A stretch of 64,000 bases of DNA from CAWACP01 sp963832965 (GTDB lineage: Bacteria > Acidobacteriota > Terriglobia > Bryobacterales > Bryobacteraceae): assembly GCA_963832965.1 (NCBI GenBank), contig CAWHVW010000002.1:1302001-1366000 (forward strand), given 5' to 3'. This document shows positions 17,265 to 25,706 of this stretch, piece after piece. How positions within the stretch are numbered: the stretch's first letter is position 1; each line of letters opens with the position of its first letter. A model generated the notes under the pieces. That model was not told the DNA's origin. It saw nothing but the letters and a program-made list of their open reading frames with translations, and made no database searches. The translations under genes were made by a program, and so were the position numbers.

Positions 17265-18548
17265 CTAACGGACGGCGGCGCCCGACAGCTTCCAGCCGTA
17301 GAGCGGGAAAGCTTCGGTGAGCGCGCCCACGCGCCGGCGGACCGAAGCGAGAACCGATTCCGAGGACGGGTCGGAGAGGACCTCGGCGATGAGGGCGCCG
17401 ACCTCGCGCATCTGCTTTTCGCCGAAGCCGCGCGTGGTTACCGCGGGGCTGCCCAGACGGATGCCGCTGGGATTCAGCGGCGGATTGGTGTCGAAGGGGA
17501 TCGCGTTCTTGTTGGCGGTGATGTAGGCGCGGTCCAGCGCGGCTTCGGCCTCTTTGCCGCGCACGCCTTTGGCGAACACGTCCACCAGCAGCAGATGGCT
17601 GTCCGTCCCGCCCGAAACGATGCGGAATCCACCCTCTTCGACGCTGGCGGCCAGCGCCCGCGCGTTGGCAACGACGCGCTTCTGGTATTCGGCGAATTCC
17701 GGCGCCATGGCCTCGCGGAAGCACACCGCCTTGGCCGCCACCACATGCACCAGCGGCCCGCCTTGCACGCCCGGGAACACCACTTTGTCGATGGCGGCGG
17801 CGTACTCGGCGCGGCTGAGGATCAGGCCGGAGCGCGGCCCGCGCAGCGTCTTGTGCGTGGTGGAGGTGACGATGTCGGCGTATTCGCAGGGGTTCGGATA
17901 GACCCGCGCGGCGACCAGCCCGGAGAAGTGAGCCATGTCCACCAGCAGCTTCGCGCCGACCGAATCGGCAATTTCACGAAATCGCTTGAAATCGATGACG
18001 CGGGGATAGGCGCTGCCGCCGGCGATGATCATCTTCGGCTTGTTCTCTTCGGCCAGGCGCGCCAGTTCGTCGTAGTCGATCTGTTCGGTGTCGCGGCACA
18101 CGCCATAGGGGACCACGTTATAGGTCTTGCCGGAGAAATTCAGCGGATGGCCGTGCGTGAGGTGACCGCCGTGGGCGAGGTTCAGGCCCATAATCGTGTC
18201 GCCAGCCTGCAAGATGGCGGAATAAGCGGCCTGATTGGCCTGCGAGCCGGAGTGCGGTTGCACGTTGGCGTGCTCGGCCCCGAACAACTGCTTCGCGCGA
18301 TCGCGAGCGAGGTTCTCCACCACGTCGGTGAACTCGCAGCCGCCATAGTAGCGCTTGCCCGGATAGCCTTCGGCGTACTTGTTGGTGAAGACGCTGCCGG
18401 TGGCTTCGAGGATCGCCTCGGACGTGAAGTTCTCGCTGGCGATCAGTTCGAGGCGGGTGTGCTGGCGCTCCGTTTCGTGCTGAATCGCTTCGTAGATGTC
18501 GGGGTCCACTTCGGACAGAGGCCGGGCCATGCGTTGCTGTTCGGTCAT
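17265..18548 (-). CDS. glyA: serine hydroxymethyltransferase
   Basis: A 427-residue PLP enzyme with RLELIASENFTSEAILEATG, YPGKRYYGGCEFTDVVE, and the PLP lysine in TSTTHKTLRGPRSG. The C-terminal PPLNPSGIRLGSPAVTTRG is also present. It interconverts serine and glycine and charges tetrahydrofolate with a one-carbon unit. The frame is open upstream, but homology starts just after ATG 18548 (MTEQQRMARPLSEVDPD). A possible -10 (TAAACT) ends 7 bases before this ATG. An alternative start is the ATG six codons later. Confidence 0.93.
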   Translation of the reverse strand: MTEQQRMARPLSEVDPDIYEAIQHETERQHTRLELIASENFTSEAILEATGSVFTNKYAEGYPGKRYYGGCEFTDVVENLARDRAKQLFGAEHANVQPHSGSQANQAAYSAILQAGDTIMGLNLAHGGHLTHGHPLNFSGKTYNVVPYGVCRDTEQIDYDELARLAEENKPKMIIAGGSAYPRVIDFKRFREIADSVGAKLLVDMAHFSGLVAARVYPNPCEYADIVTSTTHKTLRGPRSGLILSRAEYAAAIDKVVFPGVQGGPLVHVVAAKAVCFREAMAPEFAEYQKRVVANARALAASVEEGGFRIVSGGTDSHLLLVDVFAKGVRGKEAEAALDRAYITANKNAIPFDTNPPLNPSGIRLGSPAVTTRGFGEKQMREVGALIAEVLSDPSSESVLASVRRRVGALTEAFPLYGWKLSGAAVR

Positions 18549-18555
18549 TGGTATT

Positions 18556-18561
18556 AGTTTA
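18556..18561 (-). promoter_or_regulatory. possible -10 box close to the glyA start
   Basis: On the minus strand TAAACT is followed by 7 bases and then the glyA ATG, again placing transcription start near the start codon. No clear -35. Confidence 0.3.
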
Positions 18562-18583
18562 TCGCGGAGAGGGGGATGGAAGG

Positions 18584-18874
18584 TCACCTGTCCACGATCA
18601 ATACAGCGAGCTCCGGGTCGTCTGCAAACTCGGTGATCCGCACTGCCTCGCGCCGCAGAACGTGCTCTGCGTCTTTCGTAGGGTGAGCCCAGCGCCGTAG
18701 CCACACCACTTTGGGAGGAGGCCCAAGCGTTGTGGCGAGTTCGTAGAAATCGGAGTCGGTGCTCACGATTACGAACCCCTGAGCTTTAGCGAAGTCCCAT
18801 GTCGGCCGACTCGGGATACAGCTCAGCCAAACGGGCGACAAGCTTGCGGGAGGGTTTTCGTCCAGCAGCAGCAT
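18584..18874 (-). pseudogene. decayed DUF5615 (Mut7-C/PIN-like) toxin
   Basis: The intact part, FAKAQGFVIVSTDSDFYELATTLGPPPKVVWLRRW, broken here as FAKAQGFVIVSTDSDF and YELATTLGPPPKVVWLRRW, matches DUF5615 PIN-like toxins. The N-terminus is damaged. After LLLDENPP, the expected RKLVARLAELYPESA is found in the next frame, and about a dozen family residues before DFAKAQGF are missing. The open frame that bridges this region is therefore scrambled. It is about 96 codons against an expected 110-115. Its start overlaps the stop of the DUF433 antitoxin gene by 1 bp (TGATG). Probably non-functional. Confidence 0.7.
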
Positions 18875-19128
18875 CACAATGCGACGCGCTTGCCCATTCG
18901 CGCCGCAAATTCATACACCGCGGGGAAATCGTCCGGCTCCAGCTCCGGATAATCGCTAAGAATTTCCTGCTCGGTCATGCCCGCGGCGAGCCAGCTCAGC
19001 ACATCCCACACAGTAGTGCGCAGCCCGCGAATGCACGGTTGGCGGGAGCGCTTACCCGGCTCCACTATGATGGGGAGGTCATTCTTCGACGTTATCACTG
19101 AAACCAGCGTTATTGCCCGGCTGCACAT
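18874..19128 (-). CDS. DUF433 family antitoxin
   Basis: An 84-residue protein with IIVEPGKRSRQPCIRGLRTT, VWDVLSWLAAGMTEQEILSD and YPELEPDDFPAVYEFAAR. These are the typical start, helix-turn-helix and end of DUF433 proteins, which pair with DUF5615 PIN-like toxins. The toxin partner directly downstream is damaged, so this is probably an orphaned antitoxin. ATG 19128 is the likely start, although a later start would also keep the domain. It is head to head with the RHH antitoxin gene at 19143, with only 14 bp between the start codons. Confidence 0.75.
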   Translation of the reverse strand: MCSRAITLVSVITSKNDLPIIVEPGKRSRQPCIRGLRTTVWDVLSWLAAGMTEQEILSDYPELEPDDFPAVYEFAARMGKRVAL

Positions 19129-19142
19129 GTGATGATGCAAGG

Positions 19143-19397
19143 ATGAAGGCGCAGGCTGGAGGAATCCAATATACAATCCGCGGGGTCCCTCGCGAGGTGG
19201 ATCGCATTCTTCGCACGAAGGCGACGCGGCGAGGGCAGAGCCTGAACCAGGTGATTGTGGATGAGTTAATCGCAGTAACAGTCGGCAGCCAGCGCCGACC
19301 CGACTTCTCCGACTTTGTAGGCCGGTGGACGCACGATCCGGCTTTCGACGAGATCGTGGCCGCGCAACGCCACGTCGATTCGGACAAGTGGAAATGA
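19143..19397 (+). CDS. orphan RHH-type antitoxin (FitA/VapB-like)
   Basis: An 84-residue protein. IQYTIRGVPREVDRILRTKA and RRGQSLNQVIVDELI form a ribbon-helix-helix DNA-binding domain. The tail SDFVGRWTHDPAFDEIVAAQ plus HVDSDKWK resembles antitoxins that precede PIN-domain toxins. No toxin follows: the next gene is convergent and starts its 3' end 9 bp later. It is therefore a solitary antitoxin, probably a remnant or a protective copy. ATG 19143 has CAAGG just before it and begins the conserved part. Confidence 0.7.
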   Translation: MKAQAGGIQYTIRGVPREVDRILRTKATRRGQSLNQVIVDELIAVTVGSQRRPDFSDFVGRWTHDPAFDEIVAAQRHVDSDKWK

Positions 19398-19406
19398 GCC
19401 GCCCCT

Positions 19407-20129
19407 CTATAGCCTGGGTAAAGTCGGTGCGGCCGGGGCAGTTGGTACAGAAGGTGCAGCCGGCACGGAAGGCTGCGGCGCATTCACCACCTGATACCCT
19501 GGCGGAATCTGAAAGAGATTGCTCGGCGGATGCGTCTGCTGAATCCCCTGGAGCTTCGTGGTCACGGTCCCGATCTGAGGGTTTGAAAAGCTGCTCTGCA
19601 CCACCGTCCCCAATGCCTTCGCGCACCAGTTCTCGCTGACCATCTGGACCGGTTGGGAGTTTCCGGCGAAACCCGCCGGAACCGTAGTGATGGAACGCGT
19701 GCCTTTCGAGAGGAATCCCTGGATCATTTGTTCGCCCAGCTCCTGCGGCGGTTCCGGCTTCTGCAGCGAGAGTCCGGCGCCTGGCGGTGTGATTCCGCCG
19801 GGAACTGAAGGCGGCTTGGGCAACTGACCGCCTCCGGGAATCAGGCTGCGCACCACGGTCATGTTCGGATGCAGCAGATAGCTGTATCCGGCCACCGGGT
19901 CGGAAATCATGGTCAGGCTGGGGAGTTGCGGTTGACCGGGCGGGGTGACGGTGGGCAGTTCTCGCCGGGTGCGGCCTTCGGCGTCGCGCGAGATCAGCGC
20001 CATAATGCTCTGCTTGCTGATGGAGCCATTGGGCATGATCAGGCTCTTTTCGGTAATTTCCTGCGCGCTGAATGGCATTCCCTTAACGGGGCCCGCGGCT
20101 CCCGCGCCACAGTTCATCACTACGCTGCC
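19407..20129 (-). CDS. uncharacterised Acidobacteria-type protein, proline-rich C-terminus
   Basis: A 240-residue protein with GPVKGMPFSAQEITEKSLIM, SRDAEGRTRRELP and a final SNLFQIPPGYQVV. This set recalls a family of Solibacter-type secreted proteins of unknown function that normally have a signal peptide before GPVKG. Here the sequence before that point is short (MGSVVMNCGAGAA) and is not a clear signal peptide. The tail is an Ala/Pro repeat (PSVPAAPSVPTAPAAPTLPRL is its 21-residue end, shown here only in outline: PSVPAAPSVPTAPAAP). The start at 20129 is supported by GGAGG 6 bases upstream. Confidence 0.6.
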   Translation of the reverse strand, partial: GSVVMNCGAGAAGPVKGMPFSAQEITEKSLIMPNGSISKQSIMALISRDAEGRTRRELPTVTPPGQPQLPSLTMISDPVAGYSYLLHPNMTVVRSLIPGGGQLPKPPSVPGGITPPGAGLSLQKPEPPQELGEQMIQGFLSKGTRSITTVPAGFAGNSQPVQMVSENWCAKALGTVVQSSFSNPQIGTVTTKLQGIQQTHPPSNLFQIPPGYQVVNAPQPSVPAAPSVPTAPAAPTLPRL

Positions 20130-20253
20130 CATGGCCGTCCTCCTGCCGGCGCCGCCGTTCACGCGGCGCGCTTAAGAGGAGGTATAGCACAGCCGGGCGT
20201 GTTCAGGGAATCGGCCTGCTGTTCCGATGGCCTGCGCTACGATGGAGGATTCG

Positions 20254-21654
20254 ATGGCACTGCGCTTCTACAACACACTCACGCAACAGGTGGAGGAGTT
20301 TTCGCCCGCCGACGGCAAAACCGTCCGCATGTATACCTGCGGGCCCACGGTGTACAATTTCGTGCACATCGGCAACCTGCGGACCTTCACCTTCCAGGAC
20401 ATTCTGCGCCGCTGGCTGAAGTACCGCGGCTACCGCCTGGACCACGTCATGAACATCACCGACGTGGAAGACAAGATTATTCGCAACGCGAGCGCGGCCG
20501 GGCAGAGCATCGGCGAGTACACCGCCAAATACACCCAGGCGTTCCTGGAGGATTGCGCGACGCTGCGGCTGGAGAAGCCCGAACGGCTGGCGCGCGCCAC
20601 CGACAACATCGACGCCATGGCCGCAGCCATCCGGCGGCTGGAAGAGGGCGGCCATACGTACGCGAGCGACGGCTCCATCTATTACCGCATCTCGACATTT
20701 CCGGAGTACGGCAAACTGTCGCACAACGACTTCAGCGGGATTCGCCCGGGCGCGCGGGTGGATGTGGATGAGTACGACAAAGCCGACGCGCGCGATTTCG
20801 TGCTGTGGAAAGCGTCGCGGGACGGCGAGCCGGTGTGGGAAACCGAGGTGGGCCCGGGGCGTCCTGGCTGGCATATCGAGTGCTCGGCCATGGCCATGAA
20901 GTATCTGGGCGAGACGCTGGATATCCACGCCGGCGGCGTCGATCTGATCTTTCCGCACCACGAGAACGAAATCGCGCAGTCGGAAGCGATCACCCACAAG
21001 CCCTTCGCGCGCTTCTGGCTGCATTCGGAGCACCTCACCGTCGAATCGCAGAAAATGTCGAAATCGGCGGGGAATTTCTTTACTTTGCGGGAGTTGCTGG
21101 AGCAGGGGTATGCGCCGGAGATTATTCGATACGCGTTGCTGCAGGTGCCTTATCGCCGCAAACTAAACTTCACGTTCGACGGGTTGAAGGGAGCGAGGAG
21201 CTCCATCGACCGGCTGCGCAGCTTCAAGCTGCGGCTGGAGACCGATAAACCGGCGGAGGGCCTGAACGACGAACTGGAGAAGCGCACCGCCGCCGCGCTG
21301 GCGCAATTCGAGGCCAGTCTGGATAACGATCTGAACACGGCGGAAGCCATAGCCGCGATCTTCGAGTACATTCGCGACGCCAACACGGCCATGGATGCCG
21401 GTGAATTCCGCGCGGGCAATGTAGCCGGGGCACGGGATCTGCTGGCCCGGTTCGATTGTATCGCGGCCGTTCTTGAACCATCGGAGCAGAAATCCGGCCT
21501 CACCGACGAGCAGATTGAGGCGCGCGTGGATGAGCGCAATCAGGCCAAGAAGGCGCGCGATTTCGCCCGTGCCGACCGGATTCGCGCGGAGCTGCTGGAT
21601 GTGGGTATCGTTATAGAAGACACGCGCGAAGGAGTGCGCTGGAAGAGATCGTAG
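20254..21654 (+). CDS. cysS: cysteinyl-tRNA synthetase
   Basis: A 466-residue class I synthetase. MYTCGPTVYNFVHIGNLRTF holds the first zinc Cys and the HIGH-type motif (HIGN), GWHIECSAMAM and HHENE hold further zinc ligands, and QKMSKSAGNFF holds KMSKS. The C-terminal helical domain is intact. It charges tRNA-Cys. An upstream ATG is in frame, but ATG 20254 has GGAGGA 5 bases before it and gives the normal N-terminus. Its stop codon overlaps the next gene's GTG by 1 bp. Confidence 0.95.
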   Translation: MALRFYNTLTQQVEEFSPADGKTVRMYTCGPTVYNFVHIGNLRTFTFQDILRRWLKYRGYRLDHVMNITDVEDKIIRNASAAGQSIGEYTAKYTQAFLEDCATLRLEKPERLARATDNIDAMAAAIRRLEEGGHTYASDGSIYYRISTFPEYGKLSHNDFSGIRPGARVDVDEYDKADARDFVLWKASRDGEPVWETEVGPGRPGWHIECSAMAMKYLGETLDIHAGGVDLIFPHHENEIAQSEAITHKPFARFWLHSEHLTVESQKMSKSAGNFFTLRELLEQGYAPEIIRYALLQVPYRRKLNFTFDGLKGARSSIDRLRSFKLRLETDKPAEGLNDELEKRTAAALAQFEASLDNDLNTAEAIAAIFEYIRDANTAMDAGEFRAGNVAGARDLLARFDCIAAVLEPSEQKSGLTDEQIEARVDERNQAKKARDFARADRIRAELLDVGIVIEDTREGVRWKRS

Positions 21655-22883
21655 TGAAGATTGAAACCAAAGCCGTTCATGCGGGCGACCGCAAAAGAAT
21701 TCCCGGGCAGCCCACGCCGGTGACCACTCCCATCGTGAGTGCGTCCAGCTTCGTGCATGAGAGCACCGCCAGGCTGGACCGGGTGATGGGCAACGAAGAG
21801 CCAGGCTGGTCCTACGCACGTTATGGGAACCCGACGAATGCGGCTCTCGAGGAACTACTGTGCGAACTGGAAGGCGGCGCGGCGGCGCTGGCCTGCGCCT
21901 CCGGCATGATGGCCGCTCAGACGGCGTTTATCGTGGCGCTGACGGACCGTCCAAAGCGGATTCTGGCGGCGAACGCGCTGTATGGGGCCACCACCAGCAT
22001 GCTCACGAAAATCATGGAGCCGCTGGGCGCGGAGGTGGCCTTCATCGATATGTGCGATCTGCCCGCGGTGGAGCGGAAGATTGCCGAATGGAAGCCCGGC
22101 TGCGTGATTCTGGAAACCATCTCGAATCCGCTGCTGCGGGTGCCGGCCATCGATCGCATTGCCCGGACGGCGCGGGCGGCGGGCGCGGCGCTGGTTGTCG
22201 ATAGCACCTTCGCGACGCCGCTGCTGGTGCGGCCGCTGGAACTCGGCGCAAACCTGGTGGTGCACAGCCTGACGAAGTTTCTGGCCGGACACGGCGATGT
22301 GCTGGGGGGGGCGATCATCACCGACGCCGCCCACGCGGAGACGCTGCGTGGAGTTTGCCGGATCACCGGGCCGGTGCTGGGGCCCTTCGAGAGCTATCTG
22401 ACCATGCGCGGCATCAAGACCTTTGTTCTGCGCATGGAGCGGCAGTGCGCCAACGCGCGCCGCGTGGCCGCGTGGCTAAACGCCAGCCCCGCGGTGGAGC
22501 GCGTGTATTTCCCGGAGTGCCCGGCGCACCCCGATGCGGAGATCATCGCGCGGCTGCTGCCGAAGGGGCTGTATGGCGCAATCGTGTCCTTCGAGTTGAA
22601 GGATGCGGGCAGGGACGAGGTGTTCCATTTCATGGACGCGCTGCGTCTGGTGGTGTGCGGCACGTCGCTCGGCGATGTGCACAGCCTGTTACTCTATCCA
22701 GCCATTGCTTCGCACCGCGATCTCTCGCCGAAGCAGCGGGAGCGCCAGGGCATCAGCGATGGCCTGGTGCGGCTCTGCTGCGGCATCGAGAATGTGGACG
22801 ACATCATTGCCGACCTCGGGCAGGCGCTGGACAGCAGTTTCAGCCGCGGGGTCCTGGCTGAGGCGCGCGCCGAGGGTTCGTAA
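21654..22883 (+). CDS. Cys/Met metabolism PLP-dependent enzyme (cystathionine gamma-synthase/lyase family)
   Basis: A 409-residue protein with SYARYGNPTNAALEELLCEL (the YSR..NPT region), ASGMMAAQTAF, and the PLP lysine in VVHSLTKFLAGHGDVLGG (about residue 207). The family includes cystathionine gamma-synthase, cystathionine lyases, methionine gamma-lyase and O-acetylhomoserine sulfhydrylase, and I cannot choose among them. It starts with GTG overlapping the cysS TAG, so translation is coupled. The link to cysS points to cysteine/methionine supply. Confidence 0.88.
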   Translation: MKIETKAVHAGDRKRIPGQPTPVTTPIVSASSFVHESTARLDRVMGNEEPGWSYARYGNPTNAALEELLCELEGGAAALACASGMMAAQTAFIVALTDRPKRILAANALYGATTSMLTKIMEPLGAEVAFIDMCDLPAVERKIAEWKPGCVILETISNPLLRVPAIDRIARTARAAGAALVVDSTFATPLLVRPLELGANLVVHSLTKFLAGHGDVLGGAIITDAAHAETLRGVCRITGPVLGPFESYLTMRGIKTFVLRMERQCANARRVAAWLNASPAVERVYFPECPAHPDAEIIARLLPKGLYGAIVSFELKDAGRDEVFHFMDALRLVVCGTSLGDVHSLLLYPAIASHRDLSPKQRERQGISDGLVRLCCGIENVDDIIADLGQALDSSFSRGVLAEARAEGS

Positions 22884-22894
22884 CCCCGAGCAAG

Positions 22895-22929
22895 GCCGAT
22901 TGAAAATCGGCCGCAGGCTGCGAGCCTGC
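22895..22929. terminator. two hairpins between convergent genes (dispersed repeat, copy 2)
   Basis: GCCGATT-GAA-AATCGGC (22895-22911) is followed by GCAGGCT-GCG-AGCCTGC (22913-22929), two adjacent 7-bp stems. The first is the reverse complement of the repeat at 2051-2070. They lie between the convergent PLP-enzyme and TonB-receptor genes and could end transcription from both sides, although no T-run is present. Confidence 0.5.
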
Positions 22930-22934
22930 GCCAC

Positions 22935-25253
22935 TCAATAGTGAAAGCGCCAGCGGAATTCCGCGTAGATCTCACGGGGGTCGTTGAAGTGGAATCCTCC
23001 AAACGTCAGGCTGTTGTCGAGCAGGACGCGGCGATTCGCCACATTCAGAGCGGACAACGAGATTCGGTACTTCTCGCTCTCGCCAAAACTCTTTCCCAGG
23101 GAAATGTCGAAGGTGGTGTGCTGGGGCAGATAGTCGCCCGGATATTGCGGGTCCGGCGTCCCGTTGGTGAATCCGGAGCCGTAGTAGACGTTCGTCGAGG
23201 CCAGCACCTGCCAGGGAAGACTCGCGTTGAAGCCGAGGTTCAACGTATTTCTTTGATCGTGATCCACGGGCGATAATCCGGGGGGTGGTTCGCATCCCGC
23301 CGGCAAAGGGGAAGGGCAGATCAGTCCTCCGGTGAAGGGCGCCGAGGCCTGCGCGATCTGATTCGAGTAGGCCAGGTGGGCCTGACCGCGCCGCCAGAGC
23401 CGCGGGGAACGCAGCGTGGTTTCCCAACCCTGGATCAACGCGTAGTCCCAGGTAAGCGGCCAGAAGAGATTGGATTCGCCGATATTGCTATGGTCCAGCC
23501 AGTTTCTCGAACTGGTTTGAAAGGTGTCGGCGTCGAGCACCCAGCCGCGCCAGGGAATGGCCACGCCGAACTGGTATTCGTGATCGCGCTCTCCTCGCAG
23601 GGGGCCGAAGGTCAGGCTTTGGCTGTTGGCGAGGTCGATCAATGGGCCGGTCGCAGTCAAAAGTGGAGGCGGCTGGTAAAACACGCCGTAAAACCCGCGA
23701 AAAACCCAGTTCAGGCGGGGGATTCTGACAGCCGCGCCAAAGCGTGGGTCGGGCGCGTTCTCCACAACGGCTGGCTGGGTTCCTCCGCTGACGGAGCCGG
23801 AGTCAAAGTGCGAATAGCGAAAGCCGGCAATCAACGTCAGCCACGGGGTGACCTTAAACCGGTCGCTGACGAATACTTCGCTCAGCCCACCGGTTACGGC
23901 GCCTGAAGACGCACCGAAGTTCTGACAGGCCGGAGCGCAGCCAGTAAAGACGTTGTCGAAGAAGTTGTTCTGGTGCTGGGCGAAGCCGTACACTCCCGCC
24001 TGGATGTCGTTGTTCTTCACGACGGTTGCGTCCACGCTCGCCTGCAGGCCCGCGTAGTTGGCGGTCTGGTTCACATCGGTGATCACCGGCACGTCGTTCG
24101 GCGAACCGTTATAACTGGCCTGATTGTAGTGATAGAAGGGTGAAACCGTCATCAGCAGGTTTGGGTTGAACGTGTGGACCCAGGAGAAGGTGAGGTAACC
24201 ATCGGGTTCACGCTCGCTGTCGCGCAGGCCGTAACTTGGATAAACCTGATTTCCGGATGAGCTGGGATCCGGATCGACAGGGATCTGGTAATAATCCTGG
24301 CGCAGCGAGGCGACCAGCCGAAGCTGGTTGGAAGGACTGGCGTTCAAAATGAAGGACGCGAATCCCCCGTAGCCGTTCTCGGCGTCGTGAACAACCTGCC
24401 CGACCGGCGGCTGCAGGCCGTAGTCGCTGCGATCTCCGCTGACGCTGGCGTAGTACGCGAAGCGTTTGGTGTGCCCCCCGAAATTCAGTTGATCGTTCGT
24501 CTGGTACCAGTTGCCGAAAGAGGTGACCAGTTCCGCCTCATTGTTACGCTCGAAGCCGGTTCTGGGCACAATGTTGAAAACTCCATACGTGCGGTCGCCG
24601 TACTCCGCATCGTAGCTGCCTCGCTGAACTTCGAGATAGTCGATGTCCTTGGGGTCAATCTGCGGCCCAAGATTGGTGGCGATATTGGTGTTGGGAACGG
24701 GCACGCCGTCGATGAGCCAGTCCACCTGGTGGCCGCCGCGCATGTGCAGCATGTCGTGAGTTACGTATGCGGCGGGCACATAGTCGGTGATCATGGCCAG
24801 ACTATTGGTGCGGTCGGCGCCGGGCGTCTGAGCTATGTCCTCGCGATCGACCAGCGTGGTGGGGGTTACCGAATCCATATTGGCCGTGGCCCCCTGGGCG
24901 GTGACCTCGACGGTTTGATTCAAGCCCGCGACGGCCAGTTGATAGTGCAGAATCGGCGATGCGCCGGAGGCGACCGTGACCGTTTGCTCCGATGTTTCGA
25001 ACCTGGCCTGAGTGACGGTAATTTTGTAATCGCCGACCGGAACGGCGGCGAACGAAAAGTCGCCGTTGTCATCCGTCTGGGCGGTTTGTGTCCAATCCGA
25101 CGTAGCCGACTGCAGCTTTACCAATGCTCCGGCCACCGGCCGATGCTGCGGGTCGTGCACAATTCCCTGTATTCTTCCGAAGATTGTCGCGTGGAGCAGA
25201 GAGCCAGAAATCAGACAGAGGGCTGGATATAGGCAGAATAAGAGCTTTCGCAT
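22935..25253 (-). CDS. TonB-dependent outer-membrane receptor with N-terminal carboxypeptidase-regulatory domain
   Basis: A 772-residue protein with a signal peptide, then a beta-sandwich carboxypeptidase-regulatory domain (IQGIVHDPQHRPVAGALVKL, DNGDFSFAAVPVGDYKITVT). A plug domain follows (LVDREDIAQTPGADRTNSLA, MRGGHQVDWLIDGVPVPNTN, DIDYLEVQRGSYDAEYGDRT), then a barrel ending in an aromatic C-terminus (FRWRFHY). It imports an unknown ligand across the outer membrane. GGAGG lies 4 bases before ATG 25253. The gene upstream on the same strand encodes a cysteine-rich exported protein, which hints at metal transport. Confidence 0.88.
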   Translation of the reverse strand: MRKLLFCLYPALCLISGSLLHATIFGRIQGIVHDPQHRPVAGALVKLQSATSDWTQTAQTDDNGDFSFAAVPVGDYKITVTQARFETSEQTVTVASGASPILHYQLAVAGLNQTVEVTAQGATANMDSVTPTTLVDREDIAQTPGADRTNSLAMITDYVPAAYVTHDMLHMRGGHQVDWLIDGVPVPNTNIATNLGPQIDPKDIDYLEVQRGSYDAEYGDRTYGVFNIVPRTGFERNNEAELVTSFGNWYQTNDQLNFGGHTKRFAYYASVSGDRSDYGLQPPVGQVVHDAENGYGGFASFILNASPSNQLRLVASLRQDYYQIPVDPDPSSSGNQVYPSYGLRDSEREPDGYLTFSWVHTFNPNLLMTVSPFYHYNQASYNGSPNDVPVITDVNQTANYAGLQASVDATVVKNNDIQAGVYGFAQHQNNFFDNVFTGCAPACQNFGASSGAVTGGLSEVFVSDRFKVTPWLTLIAGFRYSHFDSGSVSGGTQPAVVENAPDPRFGAAVRIPRLNWVFRGFYGVFYQPPPLLTATGPLIDLANSQSLTFGPLRGERDHEYQFGVAIPWRGWVLDADTFQTSSRNWLDHSNIGESNLFWPLTWDYALIQGWETTLRSPRLWRRGQAHLAYSNQIAQASAPFTGGLICPSPLPAGCEPPPGLSPVDHDQRNTLNLGFNASLPWQVLASTNVYYGSGFTNGTPDPQYPGDYLPQHTTFDISLGKSFGESEKYRISLSALNVANRRVLLDNSLTFGGFHFNDPREIYAEFRWRFHY

Positions 25254-25322
25254 GTAACCTCCTGACAGCTTCCATAGTTCAAGCCCATGGCGCGTTCCCG
25301 CGCACTGGACGGACGTTTCAGA

Positions 25323-25694
25323 CTATGCGGAAAGGAAGTCGACTGGAGGAGGGCGTTGGAACAATGGCGAATGAATTACAGTTGCACGGAACGCCGGCCG
25401 CAACGGCGCGATTCGAGGCTGGCGCGCGATGGAGATGGCAATCGCGGCCGGCGCGGACGCCGGAAGAAATGTAAAGCCCCCGGCCGTCGCGGGCGTGCCA
25501 TGGCAGTTACCCTGGCATTGGGGCATCGATTGCCAGCCCGCACCGGCCGCGCCATGGCGGCAACAGCAGGCTCGCTTGCTCCGGCAGCAGGAGCACATTG
25601 CCGGTTGCACGCCCGCACTTGCCGTCAGCGTGAGCGCGGGGGCAAGCGGGGAGAGACACAGCAACAACAGCGCGGCAATGAGACGTGCGGCCAC
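25323..25694 (-). CDS. small cysteine-rich exported protein
   Basis: About 123 residues. The N-terminus ARLIAALLLLCLSPLAPAL looks like a signal peptide. It is followed by cysteine clusters CSCCRSKRACCCR and MPQCQGNCHG, then a proline-containing tail FQRPPPVDFLSA. I do not recognise a named family. The GTG at 25694 is preferred over GTG 25703 because AGGTGG lies 5 bases before it. The gene lies 12 bp after the MBL-RibF stop and 69 bp before the TonB receptor, all on the minus strand, so they may be one unit. Metal (for example copper) binding is a guess from the cysteines. Confidence 0.6.
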   Translation of the reverse strand: MAARLIAALLLLCLSPLAPALTLTASAGVQPAMCSCCRSKRACCCRHGAAGAGWQSMPQCQGNCHGTPATAGGFTFLPASAPAAIAISIARQPRIAPLRPAFRATVIHSPLFQRPPPVDFLSA

Positions 25695-25706
25695 TATTCC
25701 CACCTG

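Noticed and set aside
16464..18557. 697-residue open frame antisense to the glycosyltransferase and glyA
   Set aside because: It spans two well-supported genes on the other strand and has no recognisable motif.
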